Assembly (NCBI RefSeq): GCF_028282165.1
Contig: NZ_JANQIM010000005.1
Span: forward strand, 124,001-188,000
Direction: 5' to 3'
Length of the DNA stretch: 64,000 nt
DNA from: Winogradskyella sp.
GTDB taxonomy: Bacteria; Bacteroidota; Bacteroidia; Flavobacteriales; Flavobacteriaceae
Shown here: positions 26,348 through 35,003 of the stretch, in pieces
Layout of the letters: every line of letters begins with the position of its first letter
Position numbering within the stretch: position 1 is the stretch's first letter
Made by a program: the position numbers and the translations under genes
The notes under the pieces: generated by a model
The model's database searches: none
What the model saw: only the letters and a program-made list of their open reading frames with translations
What the model was told of the DNA's origin: nothing

Positions 26348-29300
26348 ATGGAATTAAAAGATAAGTACAAAAATTGTTTGAAAAACATGAAAAATAAAAA
26401 CAAAACTAAGGTTGAGAATTTTCAATTTATTTCTGAAAGACCTAAAGACGGTGAGTTACTATTTGGACATAAGGAAATAGTCTCTACTCTTCAAAAGATA
26501 GTTTTAAAAAGCCCTCAGTCATTTACAATAGGGTTATTTGGGAACTGGGGTTCTGGTAAAAGTTCAATTGCTGAGACCTTACAAAGTAACCTTAAAAGCA
26601 ACGATATACCTTTGATAATATTTGATGTATGGAAACATGAAGGTGATGCGCTTAGGCGAACTTTTTTAAAAGATTTAGACAAAAAATTATCTAGTGAATA
26701 TTTTGGTAAAAAATATTATAAAGAGAATTTTAAGTTAGAAAAAAACTTAGATAGTGATATTAATATTGAAGGCAAAAGTGGATACGAATTCAAAGGAAAA
26801 AAGTTTTTTAATCATGTACTAGTAATATTCTTATTCATTTTAATTCCTTTAATATTAGTTGCTCTTGGACTTTGGGGAATTGGAAAAACTTTATCAATAG
26901 AATCTTTTTCATTTAAAAAAATATTAGAAAAGCTTTTGTTAGTTATAGGTGGGCTAACAATACCTATTACATTTTGGTTTAAATATTTTAACTCATTTAT
27001 AATTGAGAAAAAAACAACATATAGAAAGTCCAGAATTCAAGATCCAATTGAATTTGAAAACTCTTTTCATGAGATACTAAATAACTTAACAAAAAAAGTT
27101 AAAAAAATTGTAGTTGTTTTTGATAATTTAGATAGAGTAAGTGGAGAAAAAGCAGTTGAGATAATATCAACGATTAAAACATTTCTCGAACCAATTGATA
27201 GAAAGAACAAAAAGGACATTGTATTTATTATTCCTTGTGATTCTACAGCAATAAAACGACATTTAAATTATGCGTTTGATATAGATGATGAACAATATGC
27301 GGATGAATTCTTAAGGAAATTTTTTAATACAATAATTTGGATTCCAGAATTCTACAATAATGAATTACAAAAACTTGCTCATGATAAGCTTAAAGAAACA
27401 CAGATTAAAGATTTCGAAAATCTAGATCTTGCTGCTCTAATTGTACTTGTGTTCGACCAAAACCCAAGGCAAATTATACAGTTTATTAATATTCTACTAG
27501 CAAATTATCTTTTGTTAAAGGAGAGAAAAATTCCTGGCTTTTCTTTGAAAGAAAATATTACTCAGTTAGCAAAATATCTGTTATTAATTCAAAGATTTCC
27601 TCTAATAATGGAATTTTATAAAAAGACTAATACGTATAGATTAAAAGACGATATCAGAAAAAGTATTAGTCAACATGATGTTGAATACATCCACGAACAG
27701 TATGAAAGTTTTATAGATTTTATTGATTCAACAAGCCCTTGGGAAATTGAGTCGTTAGATTTGTTTTTTAAGTTTCGATTAACTGAATTTGAAAGAAAAT
27801 TTGAAAATAGCACAAAACTTATTAGACTATTAGAGTCAAATAGAATTTCATCAATTTTAATTGATAATTCGGATAAGAATATTGATGACAAAAAATACTT
27901 AGATAATTTAGACTTCAAATCTAAAACTGTTGATTTAAGTAATATTGCGAAACAAAAAATCAAGACTAATATTTATCCTTTAACATCAGTTAATTTTATT
28001 AACGGTTTAATGGAATTAACTAAGCACTATGAAATAAAATTAAATGATGATGCTTACAGAGAGTTTTTTAAGAAATTAAAAAAAGACCCTTTTAGTAATT
28101 ATATCCATAGATTGAATATTCAAAATATATTAGTAGAATGCCTTGATAAAATTGAAAATTCAAGACTAAAAGAAAGTTTTATGAAAATTCTTTTAGATCA
28201 ATGGATTATTGATTTTGTAAACTTTTCCAATACGCAACGAAATCAACAGAAAACAACTAATCAAGAGAGTTTTATTGAAAACTTTTTTGATCTAATCTTA
28301 GATGAAGAAAAAGTGTTCCTGTTCGAAGAATCAAAATTAAACTCTATCAATATTGCTATATCAAATCACCATAATAATAATCTAGAGAAAATCAAACGAA
28401 TTAGTAATAGCTCAATATTAAGAAAGAAGTTGTTAACATCCGGATTATTGAATCAAATCATTAGCAATTTAACTAGGCGGATATCTAAAGATTTTAAAAT
28501 AGATTATTTTAGTAATTACATTGATATCTTAAATACTTTTAATAAGAGTTTGTTTACTCAAGATATTTATACATCGAGTATTTCGTTTGTATATGCCGCA
28601 ACCAATAAATTGAGAACTGACTATAATGCGTTATTAGATCAGGAGGATGATGTGGTTCTCAAACAATATCAAATTACAATCAAAAGTTTCAACAAATTCT
28701 ATAACAGAGTAATTGAAAATATTGTTATAAATAAAAACAATAAAGGTCATTTTGATAACATATATAATTTGTCAAAGTCCATTTTTATTGAAGGAAATTA
28801 TAAAAATGCTAGTTTATTTTTAAGCTATTATTATTTGTTTGAAAATCATTCAGAAAAATCCATTGATAAAAATGACGTAAAAAACACAATATCAAAATTT
28901 TTGAATAGCAATATTGAGGCAGTTCAGATTAAAAGAGATTTAACCTCTTCTATTGGTGTGAAAAAGCTATTTGAAAACTCTAATTATTTAAATATCGTTT
29001 TTAATAGAGCCAAAACTTCTCAAGATTTCATTGAACAATTTTATAGTTATTTTGATTCAACAAAGCAGCAGGAATTAATAGAATTTTGGATTCCATTAAA
29101 TGGCAGTAAGGATATTAACGTATACGAGGAAATATTAAAAAACTTAAAGTATAACATACCAGATAGCGATAAAGCAGCCAATAAAATGTTAGCTAATGCT
29201 GGTATAACAAATTTACTACTTGAAAAGGAAAAAATTTATGATATAGTTTTTAATCTAGACCTTTCTAAAGAATTTGACTATACGATTTACTCTAATCAAA

Positions 29301-29920
29301 TTATAAACTTATTATGTTCAACAAATTTAGAAAATCATAAACTTGGTTTTAGGCAGATAGACAAGCACGGTAAATTCGTGGTCAAATTTGATCTTAAGAA
29401 AAAATGTGAAGACACTCTTAAACGAAGATTTTTACTCAATGTGAATCAATATAGCACTCATATAAAGAACATTTTAGAATATAAATTTGGAATAAGTAAA
29501 AAAGAGATAAATGATTTTATTAAAGAAAATCAAAAAGCAAAAAACTCTATTATTGATTATCTAATCAGAAGTCAAAGCTTAGATTTTTTAATCATTCTGA
29601 AAGGGTTTTTATATAAATCAAACTATGTTGATCTATCAAAAGTATTATTAACGAGTATAGCACTAAAAATTAAATCTAATAAAAATCAATTGAACGTTTT
29701 TAGAAATATAATTGATGAATTATGCTCGGCCAATCTAAAGGGTGTTGAACGAGAATTTCTAGACTTAATGGTTAGTTATTCATCCAATCTAAGCTATAAT
29801 CAATTTGACGAATTAATTATTAAAATAGAGGAGAGGCTTTATAAAAATAGAAATAAGTTGCCTGATGATAGTTTGAGAAAAGCATGGCTAAATTCGGATA
29901 GATTTGGCAAACCTTCTTAA
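26348..29920 (+). CDS. KAP-family membrane-associated P-loop NTPase
   Basis: The 1190-residue protein has Walker A GNWGSGKSS (about residues 65-73) and Walker B KIVVVFDNLDRVSGE (about 253-267). Two or three TM helices (about 157-215, VIFLFILIPLILVALGLWGIG) are inserted between them, which is the defining KAP arrangement and holds the NTPase at the inner face of the membrane. A sensor-like segment (FIIPCDSTAIKRHL) and DQNPRQIIQFIN follow. The remaining 750 residues are helical, Asn/Lys/Ile-rich and of unknown fold. KAP NTPases occur in several phage-defence systems. It is the first of four closely spaced genes in an island module. Confidence 0.85.
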   Translation: MELKDKYKNCLKNMKNKNKTKVENFQFISERPKDGELLFGHKEIVSTLQKIVLKSPQSFTIGLFGNWGSGKSSIAETLQSNLKSNDIPLIIFDVWKHEGDALRRTFLKDLDKKLSSEYFGKKYYKENFKLEKNLDSDINIEGKSGYEFKGKKFFNHVLVIFLFILIPLILVALGLWGIGKTLSIESFSFKKILEKLLLVIGGLTIPITFWFKYFNSFIIEKKTTYRKSRIQDPIEFENSFHEILNNLTKKVKKIVVVFDNLDRVSGEKAVEIISTIKTFLEPIDRKNKKDIVFIIPCDSTAIKRHLNYAFDIDDEQYADEFLRKFFNTIIWIPEFYNNELQKLAHDKLKETQIKDFENLDLAALIVLVFDQNPRQIIQFINILLANYLLLKERKIPGFSLKENITQLAKYLLLIQRFPLIMEFYKKTNTYRLKDDIRKSISQHDVEYIHEQYESFIDFIDSTSPWEIESLDLFFKFRLTEFERKFENSTKLIRLLESNRISSILIDNSDKNIDDKKYLDNLDFKSKTVDLSNIAKQKIKTNIYPLTSVNFINGLMELTKHYEIKLNDDAYREFFKKLKKDPFSNYIHRLNIQNILVECLDKIENSRLKESFMKILLDQWIIDFVNFSNTQRNQQKTTNQESFIENFFDLILDEEKVFLFEESKLNSINIAISNHHNNNLEKIKRISNSSILRKKLLTSGLLNQIISNLTRRISKDFKIDYFSNYIDILNTFNKSLFTQDIYTSSISFVYAATNKLRTDYNALLDQEDDVVLKQYQITIKSFNKFYNRVIENIVINKNNKGHFDNIYNLSKSIFIEGNYKNASLFLSYYYLFENHSEKSIDKNDVKNTISKFLNSNIEAVQIKRDLTSSIGVKKLFENSNYLNIVFNRAKTSQDFIEQFYSYFDSTKQQELIEFWIPLNGSKDINVYEEILKNLKYNIPDSDKAANKMLANAGITNLLLEKEKIYDIVFNLDLSKEFDYTIYSNQIINLLCSTNLENHKLGFRQIDKHGKFVVKFDLKKKCEDTLKRRFLLNVNQYSTHIKNILEYKFGISKKEINDFIKENQKAKNSIIDYLIRSQSLDFLIILKGFLYKSNYVDLSKVLLTSIALKIKSNKNQLNVFRNIIDELCSANLKGVEREFLDLMVSYSSNLSYNQFDELIIKIEERLYKNRNKLPDDSLRKAWLNSDRFGKPS

Positions 29921-29943
29921 TTTTTTTGGCCAATAAAATTAAT

Positions 29944-30366
29944 ATGAATAAGCAAAACATAATAACTCCTTTTGTTAAATCACAATTAGGAAATACTGGC
30001 ATGAATTTAATTCCAAAAGAGAGTGGAAGGGAAGGAGTAGATTTTTTAATTGGAACTAATGACTTCTTTTTACAATCGATAGATTTAGATACTATTGATC
30101 GTAGTGCAAAAATTGTAAAAAAGGATTTAGGTAAATTAAGAGATAACTTATTCATTATTCTCGTTTTAATTATTGAAGAAGAACCAAGAATGGTTTATAT
30201 AATTCCATCAAAGGATTTATCGCAATCAGAAAGCGAAATCTTTATAAGTAACGATGTCAGTTTAATGCCAAGTTTATCTAATTGGGAGATTAGAATTTCT
30301 GTTCATACAATACCGAAATTAGTAAAGTACTCTTTAGAAAGTATGATTGATAAACTAAAAACTTAG
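29944..30366 (+). CDS. Small protein in KAP operon, possible degenerate nuclease fold
   Basis: The ATG at 29944 gives 140 residues; a TTG at 29926 is in frame but less likely. The pattern EGVDFLIGTNDFFLQSIDLD resembles the core of DUF4365/PD-(D/E)xK-like domains (acidic residue, beta hairpin, then QxK), but the Lys is absent (QSI). If the fold is right, it is probably inactive as a nuclease. The remainder alternates strands and helices (LFIILVLIIEEEPRMVYIIP). It lies 23 bp after the KAP gene and 54 bp before the next. Confidence 0.6.
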   Translation: MNKQNIITPFVKSQLGNTGMNLIPKESGREGVDFLIGTNDFFLQSIDLDTIDRSAKIVKKDLGKLRDNLFIILVLIIEEEPRMVYIIPSKDLSQSESEIFISNDVSLMPSLSNWEIRISVHTIPKLVKYSLESMIDKLKT

Positions 30367-30420
30367 TTTAATACTATTTGATAAAAACAATAACAATTAT
30401 TTTAAATAAATTTATAAAAA

Positions 30421-30930
30421 ATGAATTTTAATTTTGATATAACAATTGATACAATTGTATCAATAATTGGTTTTGCATTTGCAATTATTGGTATTTGGTT
30501 CACTTATAAACAAATGAAAGAAACATCTAGAGTTAACCGTGTTAAGTTTATTTATGATTTAACTAATGATTTATTTGGAGATGATAAAATACGAGAGTTT
30601 TTTTATAAAATTGACTATGAAAAATTCACATTTAATCTAGAAGAGATTGATAAATTTAAAGACAGCAGTGAAGAAAGATGGTTAGACGCAATTCTATATA
30701 GATATGATGTAATCGGTAGAATGGTTAAAACTAAAACTATACCTCTTAATGATATCGATTATATACTTTTTGAAATTATTCAAGTTTATAAAAATAAAGA
30801 TGTAAAAAACTATCTTAAATGGCTAGATGGAGAGTTTGAAGACCATGGAAAACTTGGTGATAATAAAAGAAAGAGAGCTCATGATGATTTCAGGTGGCTG
30901 GCGGAGCAAATTGAAAAAAATAGGCGCTAA
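30421..30930 (+). CDS. Membrane-anchored helical protein (DUF4760-like)
   Basis: The 169-residue protein has one N-terminal TM helix (about residues 9-30, IVSIIGFAFAIIGIWFTY). A cytosolic helical domain follows, with RVKFIYDLTNDLF, EERWLDAILYRYDVIGRMV and the basic C-terminal segment KRKRAHDDFRWLAEQIEK. The pattern resembles the DUF4760-type proteins often seen in mobile or defence loci, by recollection only. It starts 54 bp after the preceding gene and ends 8 bp before the GNAT-like gene, so it belongs to the KAP operon. Confidence 0.6.
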   Translation: MNFNFDITIDTIVSIIGFAFAIIGIWFTYKQMKETSRVNRVKFIYDLTNDLFGDDKIREFFYKIDYEKFTFNLEEIDKFKDSSEERWLDAILYRYDVIGRMVKTKTIPLNDIDYILFEIIQVYKNKDVKNYLKWLDGEFEDHGKLGDNKRKRAHDDFRWLAEQIEKNRR

Positions 30931-30938
30931 ATTTAGTC

Positions 30939-31868
30939 ATGAAAAATGATTCTCATTACATATATGAAATAAATTCACACTCTCAAATTTTACCCTACTT
31001 AAAACAATTTATGAATCAATTAGATTCATATTTATGTTCTCCATTTTATTTTTTGCTAACAGGGCGTAAAGGTCTTAAGGTGATTAATTGTAATGATAGT
31101 GCTATAATTTTCTCTGATCATCCAAACTTAGAAGACGAAACTATTATTTTTCCTCCTTCATCGAAAAAAGAGGTGAGAATTTTAGACTTTCTTTTTTCTT
31201 CAAAAAGATATCTTTTGAAAAAAAACTTAAGAATAATTAGATGTAACAATATGAGTTATGGACTAATTAGTCAAAGTATTATGTCGAAATTTAATTTACA
31301 AAAAAAGAATGAATATTTACTTGATTGGAAATACCCATCTGTAACTATATCTGTTAGAAGTGTATTAAAAATGTCTGGAAAAAACTATAAAGATCTTAGA
31401 TATAATATAAATAAAGTCGATTCAAGCAAAGTTGTATTTGAAGAGTATAAACATCAGCTTCATTATGAAGATTCATTAAAACTTATAAATAAATGGTGTA
31501 AACGAAATACCTCTGTTTTATTTAATGAATCTAATCTATCTGCTCCATATTTATATCTTTTGAATCAAATAAAAATGGTTGAAGGTCTATTTGGATATGT
31601 AATGTATTATAAAGATAATTTTGTTGCTTTTAATATACTTGATAAACCATATAACAATATGTATGAGTTTATCTCATTAGCTTTTTTAGCAGACGTTGAT
31701 TTTAAAGGAATACCCAGCTACATGAGATATAAAGTATGTGAATTTGCTAAGTCTCAATTAATAAATACTATTAATATAGGTGGGGCTGAGACTTTAGGTT
31801 TATATAGATTTAAAAAGAAGCTGGTTCCAAGTAGGGAGCTAGAGCTATTTTCTATTACTAATCAATAA
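30939..31868 (+). CDS. GNAT-fold (DUF2156-like) putative acyltransferase
   Basis: The 309-residue protein resembles the C-terminal catalytic domain of phosphatidylglycerol lysyltransferases (DUF2156) and FemAB/GNAT enzymes. The first half includes the SVLKMSGKNYKDLRYNINK pattern and an EEYKHQLHYEDSLKLINKWC stretch. The second half has an acceptor-like core (LFGYVMYYKDNFVAFNIL) and the closing motif NIGGAETLGLYRFKKKLVP. Such enzymes transfer acyl or aminoacyl groups to lipids, peptides or small molecules. No TM segment is present. It is the last gene of the KAP operon and the most likely enzymatic effector of the module. Confidence 0.6.
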   Translation: MKNDSHYIYEINSHSQILPYLKQFMNQLDSYLCSPFYFLLTGRKGLKVINCNDSAIIFSDHPNLEDETIIFPPSSKKEVRILDFLFSSKRYLLKKNLRIIRCNNMSYGLISQSIMSKFNLQKKNEYLLDWKYPSVTISVRSVLKMSGKNYKDLRYNINKVDSSKVVFEEYKHQLHYEDSLKLINKWCKRNTSVLFNESNLSAPYLYLLNQIKMVEGLFGYVMYYKDNFVAFNILDKPYNNMYEFISLAFLADVDFKGIPSYMRYKVCEFAKSQLINTINIGGAETLGLYRFKKKLVPSRELELFSITNQ

Positions 31869-31932
31869 AGGTGAAAAACCTATTCTTTCGAACATATGAT
31901 TAGTTTTTCCCAGATGGCGCATTGGCAAAACA

Positions 31933-31959
31933 GCCTCATATTATTTTGGCTAAAACAAT
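31933..31959 (+). repeat. 3' cassette element, KAP module copy
   Basis: GCCTCATA, ATTTTGG and AAAACAAT with the same spacing as at 25266-25292. It lies 64 bp after the last gene of the KAP operon. Confidence 0.6.
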
Positions 31960-32191
31960 AGGCGAAGTGAGCGTCTATATTTTAGGGGTTTAGTAATACA
32001 TATTCTTAAAAGTTCCAATTATACAAGGGATTTCAAACCAATCTTAACCAGTTACAATGTTTCCTAAAATATAGCGAATAAGCCGTTTATTGTTTCCAAA
32101 ATTATATGCAGCCTTGATTTTTTTGTTTCTTTTTTTATCAAGAAAAAAAGATTATAATTAAAGAAATAGAAGTTCAAATCATGAAACTCTA

Positions 32192-32202
32192 TTTTACATA
32201 AT
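32192..32202 (+). repeat. Exact dif-arm copy
   Basis: ATTTTACATAA, followed by AT-rich sequence in which no second arm is recognisable. Confidence 0.5.
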
Positions 32203-32474
32203 ATTAGATGTTACAATTAAAAAACGTGAATAGGAGTTCTACATAGAACAAGTGCATAGAAATATCTCTTCGAGTAATTTTATGCTCTTGTGGTAAGCTC
32301 ACGAGAATTGCGTAGAAAAAAATATAAAGCACAATTATTCAAATACGGCAAAATTTCAATAACATCTAAAAGCTAGCTTTTATAATGCGCTGGCAAGCGG
32401 CTGGAAATTGAGTTATAAATAAATTGCAATAAGCAATTTGCATTTATAAAAACAATATGGCGTTGGCAGCGGAT

Positions 32475-32503
32475 ATTTTACATAACGGCAAATTATAGGA
32501 CAA
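32475..32503 (+). repeat. dif-like copy with 7-bp centre
   Basis: Arm ATTTTACATAA, 7-bp centre (CGGCAAA), arm TTATAGGACAA. It is inverted relative to the site at 32653. The centre is one base longer than a standard dif site, so it may be a decayed junction. Confidence 0.6.
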
Positions 32504-32587
32504 ATGAAAAAACTCTGCGAAGCAAACCGATTTTTAGTTTAATGCCCAAGTTCCAATTGTTCTTTTGAAAACGAATGTCTCTGGGAT

Positions 32588-32614
32588 ATTTTACATAATG
32601 TCATTATAGGCTAC
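32588..32614 (+). repeat. dif-like copy with 5-bp centre
   Basis: Arm ATTTTACATAA, 5-bp centre (TGTCA), then TTATAGGCTAC. It has the same orientation as the 32475 copy. Its second arm keeps TTATAG but diverges at the end. Confidence 0.55.
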
Positions 32615-32652
32615 GAATGTGATACTTTGACTTAAACAACAAATATGAGTAT

Positions 32653-32680
32653 TTGTACTATAATTTACATTATGTAAAAT
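32653..32680 (+). other. Candidate Xer recombination (dif-like) site
   Basis: The 28-bp site has 11-6-11 architecture: left arm TTGTACTATAA, centre TTTACA, right arm TTATGTAAAAT. The right arm matches the E. coli XerD arm (TTATGTTAAAT) and the B. subtilis equivalent (TTATGTAAACT) at 10 of 11 positions each. The left arm keeps the ATAA inner end. It sits between an accessory island and the core genome, and gene orientation changes near it. It could be the chromosomal dif or an integrated-element copy. Confidence 0.6.
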
Positions 32681-32805
32681 AATGTTTATGGAATTACAGT
32701 CACCTCTACCTTGCAAAACCACCTCCTAATTTAGTTTCTCCAATTACTTCTATTATTATTTCAGGATAATTATTAAATTGAAATCTGGCTAATCAAAACC
32801 TTATA

Positions 32806-35001
32806 ATGTCCAAAGCATCATCAACCCTTAAAAAATTCGGCACCTTTGGTGGCGTCTTTACACCAACGCTTTTAACCATTCTTGGGGTTATTATGTACTT
32901 ACGTTTGGGCTGGGTTGTTGGAAATGCCGGTTTACTCGGCGCTTGGCTTATCATCCTTATTTCATTTGTCATTACACTTTGTACGGCACTGTCCATGTCG
33001 GCCATAACCACAAATATCCGTATTGGTGCTGGTGGTGCCTATGCAATTGTGTCCCAAGCTCTGGGTCTCGAAGTTGGTGGAAGTTTAGGAATTCCGCGCT
33101 ATATTTCCCAAGCTCTTGCCGTTACCATGTATATTTTTGGTTTTCGTGAAGGTTGGATGGGTATTTTCCCAGACCATAATGCCTTTATGGTCGATATGAT
33201 TGTATTTGCCTCGCTCTTTACCATTGCCTATATCAGTGCCAATCTTGCTATAAAGACCCAGTATCTTATTATGGGAATTATCATCATTTCGTTTTTATCG
33301 ATTGTCATTGCAGCTTACGATGGCTCCATGTACAAACCTCTAAGCAATACCCTAAGCTGGGGCTCATTCAGAGGTTCCGTCGAAAACGGGTTTAGTGGTA
33401 GTGGTTTCTGGATCGTTTTTGCTGTTTTCTTTCCCGCAGCTACAGGGATTATGGCAGGCGCTAACATGTCTGGCGAACTCAAGGATCCTAAAAGAAGTAT
33501 CCCGACTGGAACGCTTTGGGCTATTGGGGTTAGCTTCTTGATATACATGCTTTTAGCCTTCTGGATTTCACGTAGTGCTTCAGAACAGGAATTACTGACC
33601 AACTACTACATCATGGTCGATAAAGCCTATTTTGGACCAGCCATTATTGCTGGCATTTTAGGAGCCACCTTCTCTTCGGCCTTGGCTTCCATAGTGGGGT
33701 CGTCTAGAATACTATATGCCATGGGAGAACATAAGGTACTGCCCTATTCTAAAATCCTATCTGGCACCAGTAATAATGGGCAACCACGAAATGCCATGAT
33801 CGTGACTGGACTCCTTATCTTTTTTACCTTATTACTTAGAAACCTAAATGCTGTTGCGCCTTTGGTGACCTTATTCTTCTTAATTACCTATGCTATGATC
33901 AATATTGTGGTCATTATAGAACAACGTTTGGGTTTAATCAGTTATCGTCCGGTATTTAAGATTCATAAATGGGTACCATGGTTTGGATTGATTTCTTCGG
34001 TGTTTGCGATGTTTATTATCAATCCAACAGTAAGCTTAATATCTATTGCCATCGTCCTTATGGTGTATTGGTATTTATCCCGACAAAACCTAGAAACCCC
34101 TTTTGAAGATGTACGTTCAGGGTTGTTTGTATCCTTCGCGGAATGGGCAGCCAAACATACTTGGGGCATGAAACAAAAGCAACAACGCGCTTGGAAAGCT
34201 AATCTTATGGTGCCTGTACGCGATATCAATGGGCTTAGGGGAACCTTTGAATTTCTGCGGAATATCACTAAACCTAAAGGTTCTATCAAACTTCTTGGTA
34301 TCGAACCCTTTACCGAGAATAGTACCCTAGCAACCCAACTTGAGGAGATTTCGGCATCGTTCCGGGAAAAAGGTGTGTTCTCCTCCTCTACGGTGATTCA
34401 TACAGATCAATTTGCCAATGGTATTAATTATGGCAGTCAGGCGTTGAACGGTGCCTTTTTTAGACCAAATATCATGTTTTTAAATTTACAGGATCATGAT
34501 GATTATGAAAATGAACTCAAACCCGTGATGAAAGAATCCATGCGTCTAGAAATTGGCATTTTATTGTTCAACATGCACACCACAACCCTTTTAGGACAGC
34601 GTAATACCATTAATGTTTGGGTTAGTGATCGTAGAGGCAATTGGGAATTTGGTGGTTTGGATATCGGGAATTTGGATTTATCCATTCTCGTGGCCTATAA
34701 ACTTAAAATGAATTGGAATGCTAATATTCGCCTAATAACTGTAGTTGAAAATCCAGAGGATGAACCCCATGCTAAAGCCTTCTTAGAATCCCTTAAAGAA
34801 TTGGCCCGATTACCACAAATCCTCACTGAAGTTTCCGTAGGACAGTTTAAGGATTATGTTTCTGAGGCTCCATCTGCCGATCTTAACATCTTCGGCATGC
34901 AAGACACCCTGCCTTATGATTTTATAAAGACCATGTCACAAAAAACCCACAGCAGCTGTTTGTTTGTAAGGGATTCGGGTCACGAGAGTATTTTGGCTTA
35001 A
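32806..35001 (+). CDS. Na-K-Cl cotransporter-like APC/SLC12 family transporter
   Basis: The 731-residue protein has about 12 TM helices (residues 15-430). The first, FTPTLLTILGVIMYLRLGWVVG, matches the SLC12 signature, and TM3-TM6 carry GAGGAYAIVSQALGLEVGG and FFPAATGIMAGANMSGELKDP. The C-terminal 300 residues are a cytosolic regulatory domain with alternating strands (INVWVSDRRGNWEFGG, LNIFGMQDTLPYDF). It probably moves cations with chloride for osmotic balance. It is convergent with the DUF4251 gene, with 2 bp between stops. Confidence 0.88.
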   Translation: MSKASSTLKKFGTFGGVFTPTLLTILGVIMYLRLGWVVGNAGLLGAWLIILISFVITLCTALSMSAITTNIRIGAGGAYAIVSQALGLEVGGSLGIPRYISQALAVTMYIFGFREGWMGIFPDHNAFMVDMIVFASLFTIAYISANLAIKTQYLIMGIIIISFLSIVIAAYDGSMYKPLSNTLSWGSFRGSVENGFSGSGFWIVFAVFFPAATGIMAGANMSGELKDPKRSIPTGTLWAIGVSFLIYMLLAFWISRSASEQELLTNYYIMVDKAYFGPAIIAGILGATFSSALASIVGSSRILYAMGEHKVLPYSKILSGTSNNGQPRNAMIVTGLLIFFTLLLRNLNAVAPLVTLFFLITYAMINIVVIIEQRLGLISYRPVFKIHKWVPWFGLISSVFAMFIINPTVSLISIAIVLMVYWYLSRQNLETPFEDVRSGLFVSFAEWAAKHTWGMKQKQQRAWKANLMVPVRDINGLRGTFEFLRNITKPKGSIKLLGIEPFTENSTLATQLEEISASFREKGVFSSSTVIHTDQFANGINYGSQALNGAFFRPNIMFLNLQDHDDYENELKPVMKESMRLEIGILLFNMHTTTLLGQRNTINVWVSDRRGNWEFGGLDIGNLDLSILVAYKLKMNWNANIRLITVVENPEDEPHAKAFLESLKELARLPQILTEVSVGQFKDYVSEAPSADLNIFGMQDTLPYDFIKTMSQKTHSSCLFVRDSGHESILA

Positions 35002-35003
35002 AT

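Larger units (their letters stand above)
31869..32805. other. Long non-coding right edge of the island with dif-like cluster
   Basis: 937 bp without a convincing gene; only frames under about 25 codons are present. It contains the 3' cassette element (31933), a hairpin-prone T/A stretch (CTTGAT at 32113 with ATCAAG at 32137), and exact dif-arm copies at 32192, 32475, 32588 and 32670 (reverse). The dif-like site itself is at 32653-32680. The core genome resumes with the transporter gene at 32806. Confidence 0.7.

Noticed and set aside
29926..29943. TTG start for the second gene of the KAP operon
   Set aside because: The ATG at 29944 gives a normal-looking N-terminus (MNKQNIITPFVKSQLG). The extra six codons are unsupported.
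32113..32148. Hairpin CTTGAT/ATCAAG with T and A tracts
   Set aside because: The pairing is ambiguous (CTTTTTTT can also pair with AAAAAAAG) and no gene ends directly upstream, so it is not called as a terminator.
20544..32805. Prophage or conjugative element
   Set aside because: No capsid, terminase, portal, relaxase, type IV secretion, transposase or integrase gene is present.
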